Shown: piece by piece, positions 57,677-64,000 of the stretch
Position numbering within the stretch: the stretch's first letter is position 1
Layout of the letters: the number at the start of each line of letters is the position of its first letter
Origin: Psychrosphaera haliotis
Lineage (GTDB): Bacteria; Pseudomonadota; Gammaproteobacteria; Enterobacterales; Alteromonadaceae
Direction: 5' to 3'
DNA: 64,000 bases
Assembly (NCBI RefSeq): GCF_009728465.1
Contig: NZ_WOCD01000005.1
Location: 310,001-374,000 of the forward strand
Notes under the pieces: model-generated
Told to the model about the DNA's origin: nothing
What the model saw: only the letters and a program-made list of their open reading frames with translations
The model's database searches: none
Made by a program: the position numbers and the translations under genes

Positions 57677-58219
57677 ATGAAAAACAAAGATTACGTTAGT
57701 CAGAAAAAAAGACAAAAAGCACCCAAACAAGAAGCACCTAAAGGTCGCCCGTTTCCAGTGGTTAAGATGTTAGTAGTAGCAGGCTTAATAGCAGCCTTTG
57801 TTGGCGGCTTGCTGTTTATTAAAGACGATTCCAATGACTTTCAGGACCAAGCCCCTACTGTTCATAAAAAAGCAGTAAGAAAATCAAAGCCACTGCCCCC
57901 ACCTCCTGAAGATGAAGAGTGGTCTTTTATAGAAGAGCTTGAAAACAAGAACGTTGAAGTAGAATCTGAAGAGCTTAAAGATCGCGGCCCATACAAAATG
58001 CAGTGCGCTAGTTTCCGCAGTCAATCAGACGCAGAAGGCTTTAAAGCTCGTATCGCATTTGCTGGCTTTGAATCTCAAGTTATCCCTTCGCAAGGCACAT
58101 CAGGCATGTGGTACAAAGTCATTTTAGGTCCATTTGAGCGTAAGCGTGATGCTGAAAAAACGCGTCATATCCTAAAGCGAAATGACATCAGAGGCTGCCA
58201 AATCTGGCTATGGCGTTAA
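57677..58219 (+). CDS. ftsN: FtsN-like SPOR-domain cell-division protein
   Basis: The 180-residue bitopic protein has a basic cytoplasmic tail (residues 1-30), a membrane helix (about 31-49, MLVVAGLIAAFVGGLLFI), a Pro/Glu-rich periplasmic linker and a C-terminal SPOR domain (about 108-178, YKMQCASFRSQSDAEGFKAR, WYKVILGPFERKRDAEK). FtsN activates septal peptidoglycan synthesis. It is shorter than E. coli FtsN (319), but the location between priA and hslVU is the standard ftsN place. Confidence 0.9.
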   Translation: MKNKDYVSQKKRQKAPKQEAPKGRPFPVVKMLVVAGLIAAFVGGLLFIKDDSNDFQDQAPTVHKKAVRKSKPLPPPPEDEEWSFIEELENKNVEVESEELKDRGPYKMQCASFRSQSDAEGFKARIAFAGFESQVIPSQGTSGMWYKVILGPFERKRDAEKTRHILKRNDIRGCQIWLWR

Positions 58220-58235
58220 GCATTTAACGCCACCT

Positions 58236-58263
58236 CTTGAATTCCCCATAATTATCCCTACAT
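58236..58263 (+). promoter_or_regulatory. putative heat-shock (sigma-32) promoter of hslVU
   Basis: CTTGAA at 58236-58241 and CCCTACAT at 58256-58263 are separated by 14 bases and resemble the sigma-32 consensus CTTGAA / CCCCATnT (second box 5-6 of 8). It lies 38 bases before hslV. E. coli hslVU is sigma-32 dependent, so the placement fits. Confidence 0.5.
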
Positions 58264-58300
58264 AAGCTAGACTTATTTAAAAAATCTGGAGTGATTATTC

Positions 58301-58819
58301 ATGACCACAATTGTATCTGTACGACGTGGAAAAGAAGTTGTACTTGGTGGTGACGGACAAGTGTCACTTGGCAATACTGTAATGAAAGGCAACGCTGTTA
58401 AAGTTCGCCGTTTATACAAAGGCAAAGTAATCGCAGGTTTTGCAGGCGGCACCGCCGATGCGTTTACCTTATTTGAAAAGTTTGAAGCTAAATTAGAAAT
58501 GCACCAAGGTCATTTGACTAAAGCAGCGGTTGAGCTTGCTAAAGACTGGCGCACTGACAAAATGCTAAGAAAGCTAGAAGCATTATTGGCAGTAGCAGAT
58601 GAAACGGCGTCACTCATTATTTCTGGTAATGGTGATGTTATTCAGCCTGAAAATGATCTTATCGCTATTGGCTCTGGTGGCCCATTTGCGCAAGCTGCTG
58701 CAACGGCGATGTTGGAAAACACTGAGTTAGGCGCTAGAGACATTGTTGAAAAGAGCTTAAATATTGCTGGTTCAATTTGTGTATATACCAATACAAATTT
58801 AACTATTGAAGAATTGTAA
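58301..58819 (+). CDS. hslV: ATP-dependent protease subunit HslV
   Basis: HslV is the proteasome-like peptidase of HslVU. The 172-residue protein begins [10 protein letters not shown]; Thr2 becomes the catalytic N-terminal nucleophile after Met removal. Other family blocks are [40 protein letters not shown] and [16 protein letters not shown]. It forms a double hexamer capped by HslU, encoded 32 bases downstream. Confidence 0.98.
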   Translation: MTTIVSVRRGKEVVLGGDGQVSLGNTVMKGNAVKVRRLYKGKVIAGFAGGTADAFTLFEKFEAKLEMHQGHLTKAAVELAKDWRTDKMLRKLEALLAVADETASLIISGNGDVIQPENDLIAIGSGGPFAQAAATAMLENTELGARDIVEKSLNIAGSICVYTNTNLTIEEL

Positions 58820-58851
58820 CAATCGCAACATATAAGAATTAAGGTTATTCC

Positions 58852-60186
58852 ATGTCATCAATGACCCCTAGAGAAATTGTTCATGAATTAGATCAACACA
58901 TTGTTGGTCAAGACAATGCGAAAAAATCAGTGGCTATTGCACTACGAAATCGCTGGCGCAGAATGCAGTTAGAACCAACACTACGCGCTGAAATTACACC
59001 TAAGAATATACTTATGATTGGTCCAACAGGTGTTGGTAAAACTGAAATTGCCCGTCGTTTAGCTAAGTTAGCTAACGCACCATTCATTAAGGTTGAAGCC
59101 ACTAAGTTCACAGAAGTTGGTTATGTTGGTAAAGAAGTAGAATCTATCATTCGCGATCTTACGGAAATATCCGTTAAGTTAACGCGTGAAGTTGCTATCG
59201 AAAAGAACAAACACAAAGCTGAAGAAGCCGCTGAAGAACGTATTTTAGATGCGTTGTTACCGCCAGCTCGCGATACGTTTGGTCAAGTCGTAGAATCTGA
59301 CCAACCAGAAAGCTCAGCCCGCCAAGTGCTTCGTAAGCGTTTTCGTCAAGGTGAACTAGACGATAAAGAAATTGAAATCGACGTTGCCCAGAAAGAAATT
59401 GGCGTAGAGATAATGGCGCCTCCTGGCATGGAAGAAATGACATCTCAGCTGCAGGGCATGTTCCAAAACCTGTCTGGTGATAAAACTAAGCCACGTAAGC
59501 TTAAAGTAGCTGCAGCTTTTAAAATGTTGCTAGATGAAGAAGCGGCAAAGTTAATTAACAATGACGATTTAAAAGAAATGGCCATTGAAGCTGTTGAACA
59601 AAACGGTATTGTTTTTATTGATGAAATCGACAAAATTTGTAAGCGTGAAGGCGCTAACAGCGCGGATGTTTCACGTGAAGGTGTGCAGCGCGACCTATTA
59701 CCATTAGTAGAAGGCAGCACAGTCACTACAAAATACGGCATGGTTAAAACAGACCACATGTTGTTTATTGCGTCTGGTGCTTTCCAAATGAGCAAACCTT
59801 CAGATCTAATTCCTGAGCTGCAAGGTCGACTACCAATTCGTGTTGAGCTAAATGCATTAACACCTGAAGACTTTGAGCGTATCTTAACTGAGCCAAATGC
59901 TTCTTTAACTGAACAATACAGAGCGCTACTTGCGACAGAAGGCGTGACTGTAACATTCAGTGAAGACGGTATTAAACAAATCGCTCAAGCGGCCTTCAGA
60001 GTCAATGAGAAAAACGAAAACATTGGTGCGCGAAGACTTCATACTGTTCTAGAGCATTTGATTGAAGAGATTTCTTACAATGCTTCAGACCGTACCGGCG
60101 AATCTTTTGTTATTGACGCTAGTTTTGTTAAAGACAACTTAGACGAAGTAATCGAAGACGAAGACTTAAGTAAGTTTATTCTGTAA
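58852..60186 (+). CDS. hslU: HslUV protease ATPase subunit HslU
   Basis: This 444-residue AAA+ unfoldase has Walker [17 protein letters not shown], the pore loop GYVGKEVES, Walker [12 protein letters not shown] and sensor regions ([22 protein letters not shown]). The middle I-domain (about 110-240) is present. The C-terminal DLSKFIL inserts into HslV to activate it. It forms an operon with hslV and is followed by a good terminator. Confidence 0.98.
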   Translation: MSSMTPREIVHELDQHIVGQDNAKKSVAIALRNRWRRMQLEPTLRAEITPKNILMIGPTGVGKTEIARRLAKLANAPFIKVEATKFTEVGYVGKEVESIIRDLTEISVKLTREVAIEKNKHKAEEAAEERILDALLPPARDTFGQVVESDQPESSARQVLRKRFRQGELDDKEIEIDVAQKEIGVEIMAPPGMEEMTSQLQGMFQNLSGDKTKPRKLKVAAAFKMLLDEEAAKLINNDDLKEMAIEAVEQNGIVFIDEIDKICKREGANSADVSREGVQRDLLPLVEGSTVTTKYGMVKTDHMLFIASGAFQMSKPSDLIPELQGRLPIRVELNALTPEDFERILTEPNASLTEQYRALLATEGVTVTFSEDGIKQIAQAAFRVNEKNENIGARRLHTVLEHLIEEISYNASDRTGESFVIDASFVKDNLDEVIEDEDLSKFIL

Positions 60187-60298
60187 TTTATTACTATAAA
60201 GTAACGAGATACTGCTAAGTAATGGCTAGTTATTAAGTAGTTTGCTGTTATTTAGTAGCTTCTGTTATCAAATAGACTGCAGCTATGAAATACGAATT

Positions 60299-60327
60299 AA
60301 GGCACTGTTTAAAGCAGTGCCTTTTTT
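60299..60327 (+). terminator. hslVU terminator
   Basis: AAGGCACTG pairs with CAGTGCCTT around the loop TTTAAAG and is followed by a T run. It lies about 110 bases past the hslU stop. Confidence 0.88.
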
Positions 60328-60431
60328 ATTACCCTCAATCCTCCAGCTTCCAACTTTCCTTTTAACATTTGTGTGTTAATGTTTAATTAGTCTGTTTTTT
60401 AAGCTAATACTGACGACAAATAGGAAAATAA

Positions 60432-61265
60432 ATGAAAATCACCTTTTATGGTGCCCGTGCTCAAATACCCACGCCAGGACCCGAAACCCAAAGGTTTGGA
60501 GGGAATACACATTGTATTTTGTTAACCAGTAATGACGGTCAAAAGTTACTAATCAATGCAGGTTCAGGTTTAAGGTTCGCCAGCCATGAATTTGAGGATT
60601 ACCGCGATCCTATCCATTTATTATTGAGCCAACATCATTGGGATCATATTCAAGGTTTTCCGTTTTTTGATTCTATTAAAAAGCCACAGCAGCAAATAAT
60701 GATTTATCCCGCCAATACTAATGAAGATCATGACATCGCTATATTGGATCAAATTAATAAGACCTATACCGTTGATAAATTTCATCTCTTGCCATCCACA
60801 ATTACTATAAAGAAAACCAAATTCAATTTACCTGAGCCTGTGCAAATTGGTGATTTCTCAGTGCAAGCCATGAAGGTCAATCACCCTGGCGGCGGCTCCG
60901 CTTACAAAATAACTTGTGATGACAAAACCGTGGTTATTTGCAATAACAATGAACTGTTCGCACCACCACAGCACAACTACCACAGCTTTGAAGAATGGTG
61001 TTTGTTTTGCCAATACGCTGACTTGTTAATACACGATGCAAGATATATGAACGCCGATATGACTAATCATGTGGGTAATGGACATAGTTGTTTAGGTGAT
61101 GCCATAGAGTTGGCAAATGCAGCAGATGTAAAAATGTTGTGTATGTCTTGTTTAGACCCATCGAGCAGCGATGAGTTATTGGACTTTTTGAATACAAGAT
61201 TATTTGCAGACCGTTTACCCTTTAGTTTCTTTTTTGCAAAAGAAGGCCGACAAATGCATGTATAA
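60432..61265 (+). CDS. MBL-fold metallo-hydrolase
   Basis: The 277-residue metallo-beta-lactamase-fold protein has FGGNTHCILLTSNDGQKLLI, the metal motif SQHHWDHIQGFPFF (HxHWDH type), a later His in VNHPGGGSAYKI and an Asp/His pair in LLIHDARY. It resembles PhnP/RNase Z-like phosphodiesterase-type MBL proteins, but the substrate is unknown. It stands alone, convergent with gpsA. Confidence 0.82.
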   Translation: MKITFYGARAQIPTPGPETQRFGGNTHCILLTSNDGQKLLINAGSGLRFASHEFEDYRDPIHLLLSQHHWDHIQGFPFFDSIKKPQQQIMIYPANTNEDHDIAILDQINKTYTVDKFHLLPSTITIKKTKFNLPEPVQIGDFSVQAMKVNHPGGGSAYKITCDDKTVVICNNNELFAPPQHNYHSFEEWCLFCQYADLLIHDARYMNADMTNHVGNGHSCLGDAIELANAADVKMLCMSCLDPSSSDELLDFLNTRLFADRLPFSFFFAKEGRQMHV

Positions 61266-61318
61266 ATTTGCATTGTCAGCCTTTAGGTATTCAGTTTGAT
61301 TTATAACGCAGACTAACT

Positions 61319-62329
61319 TTATTCGCTTTTAGGATCGCGAGCTAATAACGCCATTGCTGCGTATTCCGCAGGTTTATCTTGATAAAGAACTTGGTAGATT
61401 TGCTCAGTAATTGGCATTTCAACACCCGCTCTTTGTGACAGCATGTGAACTTCTTTAGTATTGCGGTAACCTTCTACCACTTGACCAATTTCAGTCATTG
61501 CTTCATCAACAGACTTACCTTGCCCTAACGCTAAACCAAAGCGACGGTTACGAGACTGGTTATCTGTACATGTTAATACTAAATCACCAAGACCCGCCAT
61601 GCCCATCAAAGATTGAGGATCCGCGCCAAGTGCAGAAGCCAGTCGCATCATTTCCGCTAAACCACGGGTTATTAATGCCGTTCTTGCGTTTGCACCGTAA
61701 CCAATACCATCGGCCATACCAGCACCAATAGCAATTACGTTTTTAACCGCACCACCTAATTGAACAGCGGTAAAGTCTTTGTTTTTATAAACACGAAACT
61801 TTCTTTCACAATGCAATAAATCACATAACAACTGGGCAAAATCATCATCTTCTGAAGAACAAGAAATGGCGGTTGGTAAGCCTTTCACCATTTCTTTTGC
61901 AAAAGTAGGCCCTGACAGTACCGCGTATGACGGTTCAGTACCAAGTACATCTTTTGCTACATCTTGCAGTAAACGACCCGACTCAGGATCTAATCCTTTT
62001 GTCGCCCAACACAGCTTCGCATTCGATGGCAGCATTGGTTTTATTTGTACTAGCAAATCCGAAAAAACGTGACTTGGCACTACAACCAAATGAATTTCAG
62101 CTTGTGTTACTGCAAACTCAAGGTCGTCAGTAACATGCAAACTTTCTGGGAAAGTAGCACCCGGCAGATATTTAGCGTTCTCTCGTGAAGATTGCATATC
62201 GGCGACTTGTTTTTTATCGCGTCCCCACATAATGACTTCATGGCCATTGCGGGCAAAACAAAACGCCAGTGCAGTCCCGTAAGAGCCTGCACCTAATACT
62301 GCAATTTTAAACTTTTTAGCAATAGTCAT
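61319..62329 (-). CDS. gpsA: glycerol-3-phosphate dehydrogenase [NAD(P)+]
   Basis: GpsA makes sn-glycerol-3-phosphate for phospholipids. The 336-residue enzyme has the dinucleotide-binding [49 protein letters not shown], the catalytic-Lys region [18 protein letters not shown] and [20 protein letters not shown]. It starts three bases after the secB stop; the order secB-gpsA is standard. Confidence 0.98.
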   Translation of the reverse strand: MTIAKKFKIAVLGAGSYGTALAFCFARNGHEVIMWGRDKKQVADMQSSRENAKYLPGATFPESLHVTDDLEFAVTQAEIHLVVVPSHVFSDLLVQIKPMLPSNAKLCWATKGLDPESGRLLQDVAKDVLGTEPSYAVLSGPTFAKEMVKGLPTAISCSSEDDDFAQLLCDLLHCERKFRVYKNKDFTAVQLGGAVKNVIAIGAGMADGIGYGANARTALITRGLAEMMRLASALGADPQSLMGMAGLGDLVLTCTDNQSRNRRFGLALGQGKSVDEAMTEIGQVVEGYRNTKEVHMLSQRAGVEMPITEQIYQVLYQDKPAEYAAMALLARDPKSE

Positions 62330-62332
62330 AGA

Positions 62333-62821
62333 TTAAGAATCTAGAGCTTGGCCTTCAGCAGCCTGTTTCTGCGCTTGCTCCATGTATTGAGCAAATAACA
62401 TGTCAAAGTTAACAGGTGCAAGGTTCAATGCTGGGAACGTACCACGGTTTACTAAGTTAGAAACTGCTTCACGCGCATATGGGAATAATGTATTTGGACA
62501 GAATGCACCAAGAATATGAGCCATTTGTTGCTCAGGCATATTGCCTAAAACAAAAATACCCGCTTGTTGAACTTCACATAAAAATGCAGTTTGATCTTCA
62601 ACGGTTGCCGTTACTGTTACTGATAATACAACTTCAAATACGCCAGGTTCAATTTGCGTGCTCTTGTTATCAAGATCAAGCTTAACTTCAGGCTTCCACT
62701 CTTTAGTGAAAATAGTTGGTGCGTTTGGCGCTTCAAAAGAAAGATCTTTTAAGAAGATACGTTGAATTGAGAATTGTGGTGCGCCTTGCTCTTCTTGAGC
62801 CGCTGTAGTTTGGTCTGTCAT
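62333..62821 (-). CDS. secB: protein-export chaperone SecB
   Basis: SecB is a cytosolic tetrameric chaperone that keeps precursors unfolded and passes them to SecA. The 162-residue protein has [62 protein letters not shown] and [15 protein letters not shown], all family blocks. It lies between grxC and gpsA. Confidence 0.98.
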   Translation of the reverse strand: MTDQTTAAQEEQGAPQFSIQRIFLKDLSFEAPNAPTIFTKEWKPEVKLDLDNKSTQIEPGVFEVVLSVTVTATVEDQTAFLCEVQQAGIFVLGNMPEQQMAHILGAFCPNTLFPYAREAVSNLVNRGTFPALNLAPVNFDMLFAQYMEQAQKQAAEGQALDS

Positions 62822-62886
62822 AAATATTCCTGAAAATTATAATTATTGTTTTAAATACGATTAACGCTACTTTGAAAAAGAGTGAA

Positions 62887-63138
62887 CTAAAGTAACGCTG
62901 CTAATTTGTTTTGTGACTCTAATGCAAAAAGCTCGTCACAACCGCCAACATGTACGTCACCAATAAAAATTTGTGGCACCGTATGTCTGCCAGAAGCACG
63001 CTCAATCATTGGCGCTCTAAGCTCTGGCTGTTGGTCAATTTTAATTTCGTTGTAAGTCACGTTCTTAGAATCTAAAAGTGACTTTGCTCTAACGCAAAAT
63101 GGGCAATAAGCCTTGGTGTAAATATCAACTTGTTTCAT
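62887..63138 (-). CDS. grxC: glutaredoxin 3
   Basis: The 83-residue thioredoxin-fold protein has the dithiol active site CPFC (residues 11-14, E. coli CPYC) in KAYCPFCVRAKSLL, the cis-Pro region HTVPQIFIGD and GGCDELFAL. It reduces disulphides with glutathione. Neighbours secB and the rhodanese gene match the E. coli yibN-grxC-secB-gpsA order. Confidence 0.97.
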   Translation of the reverse strand: MKQVDIYTKAYCPFCVRAKSLLDSKNVTYNEIKIDQQPELRAPMIERASGRHTVPQIFIGDVHVGGCDELFALESQNKLAALL

Positions 63139-63155
63139 CGTAAACCTTAATCGAC

Positions 63156-63587
63156 TTATTTGCTTTTAATTACTGGTAAGTTTGCACTTGTCCACGTTTG
63201 CATGCCGCCCTGTAAAACAGTCACTTGCTCAAACCCAGACTTCACTAAAGCGTTTGCTGCCGTTTTAGCTGAAATACCTGCATTACATACTACTACTATT
63301 GGGTTCGACTTATTTTTTTCAAGTGAACCAAACTGCTCTTTGGTGATTTTTTCCATCGGCAAGTTAACTGCGTCAGTAATATGACCTTTGTTAAATTCTG
63401 CCGTCTTACGAATATCTAAAACTACCGCATTTTGGCGGTTAACCAACATCGTCATTTCGTGTGAATTAACCGTTTTTACTTTAGACATCGCGCCAGAAAC
63501 ATAGCTCGATACTAATAAAACAAATAAGATAGCCCACGCAGCCGTCATGTATACGTGGTTTCCTAAAAACTCGATAAATTGCGCCAT
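63156..63587 (-). CDS. rhodanese-like membrane-anchored protein (YibN-like)
   Basis: The 143-residue protein has an N-terminal membrane helix (about 12-30, MTAAWAILFVLLVSSYVSGA) and a rhodanese domain with VVLDIRKTAEFNKGHITDAV and the active-site cysteine in VVCNAGISAKTAANAL. It probably handles sulfane sulfur at the membrane, but the acceptor is unknown. It heads rhodanese-grxC-secB-gpsA and is divergent from gpmI, as yibN is in E. coli. Confidence 0.92.
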   Translation of the reverse strand: MAQFIEFLGNHVYMTAAWAILFVLLVSSYVSGAMSKVKTVNSHEMTMLVNRQNAVVLDIRKTAEFNKGHITDAVNLPMEKITKEQFGSLEKNKSNPIVVVCNAGISAKTAANALVKSGFEQVTVLQGGMQTWTSANLPVIKSK

Positions 63588-63732
63588 TTATTTTTAATCC
63601 ATTTTTACAACTAAAGTCGCGCGATTATACCTACATATAAGAAAGAGTCCAAAAGCTAAATTTTTGTGACTTTCATGCGCATTTGACGTTAGAATAATCA
63701 ATCTAAAATTTATCCAATCTGATGAGTAAGTT

Positions 63733-64000
63733 ATGTCTGATAAAAAACCATTTGTACTCTGCATTTTAGATGGCTGGGGCCATAGAGAAGAAACTTCAAA
63801 TAACGCCATTGCACACGCTAAAACGCCTGTTTTGGACCAACTTTGGAACGAGTGTCCAAGCACACTTATTTCAGGTAGTGGCATGGATGTAGGTTTACCA
63901 GACGGACAAATGGGTAACTCTGAAGTTGGCCATGTTAACTTAGGTGCGGGCCGAATTGTTTATCAAGACTTTACTCGCATTAGCAAAGCCATTGACGATG
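63733..64000 (+). CDS. gpmI: 2,3-bisphosphoglycerate-independent phosphoglycerate mutase, 5' part
   Basis: The first 89 codons of iPGM are present: [20 protein letters not shown] with the metal-binding Asp, and [20 protein letters not shown], which contains the catalytic serine (GNSEVGH). The enzyme interconverts 3- and 2-phosphoglycerate with two Mn ions. The gene runs off the right edge of the window; the visible frame is open. Confidence 0.97.
   Translation, partial: MSDKKPFVLCILDGWGHREETSNNAIAHAKTPVLDQLWNECPSTLISGSGMDVGLPDGQMGNSEVGHVNLGAGRIVYQDFTRISKAIDD

Noticed and set aside
59445-59795. 116-codon minus-strand open frame
   Set aside because: It is antisense to the hslU Walker B region; a shadow of a strongly conserved gene.

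Overview
The window is a contiguous stretch of chromosome from a marine-type gammaproteobacterium. Gene content and order fit the Alteromonadales best (Colwellia/Pseudoalteromonas/Psychrosphaera-like). Reasons: AT-rich DNA; the block mrcA / pilMNOPQ-aroK-aroB-damX-dam; a PLP-dependent PanP decarboxylase beside panBC in place of panD; a 531-residue isocitrate lyase separated from malate synthase G by a LysR gene; and the sfsA-dksA-gluQ-pcnB-folK-panB-panC and priA-ftsN-hslV-hslU runs. The family-level placement is inference. I see no rRNA, tRNA, CRISPR array, insertion sequence or prophage.

Layout. 0-6 kb: a broken COG3146 acyltransferase, a soluble chemoreceptor-like protein, a degenerate EAL-HDOD protein, a ComEA-like protein, an OxyR-like regulator and two small membrane/secreted proteins. 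6-17.7 kb: dam, damX, aroB, aroK and pilQPONM on the minus strand, divergent from mrcA (PBP1a). 17.8-24 kb: erpA, a DUF6776 protein, a CLC chloride transporter, hemJ, pyrB, hemL. 24-34 kb, all minus: mrcB, hrpB (frameshifted), a glycosyltransferase-like protein, a PAP2 phosphatase, Ppx/GppA, an LpxH-like phosphoesterase and a two-domain OlsF-like acyltransferase. 34-40 kb: the glyoxylate shunt (aceA, LysR, malate synthase G). 40-50 kb: pepB, a DUF808-SfsA fusion, dksA, gluQ, pcnB, folK, panB, panC and convergent panP. 50-55 kb: TrmB-like methyltransferase, PhnA-like protein, DUF5665 protein, metJ, malic enzyme, rpmE. 55-64 kb: priA (frameshifted), ftsN, hslVU, an MBL-fold hydrolase, gpsA, secB, grxC, a rhodanese protein and the start of gpmI.

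The most unusual object is at 41279-43093. An integral-membrane DUF808 (YedI-like) protein is joined in one reading frame to a complete SfsA (putative nuclease / DNA-binding protein). The joint is exactly 18 perfect copies of the hexamer GGTTCA, which encode (Gly-Ser)18. Because the unit is six bases, replication slippage would change linker length without breaking the frame. No start codon is visible from which SfsA could be made separately.

The second pattern is four genes (COG3146, EAL-HDOD, hrpB, priA) each interrupted by a net +1 shift. In two of them the extra base can be pinned to a short A or T run, and removing it restores family-consistent protein sequence. Four such events in 64 kb, one of them in priA, suggest single-base insertions in the assembly, or alternatively recent decay. 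Raw reads would decide.
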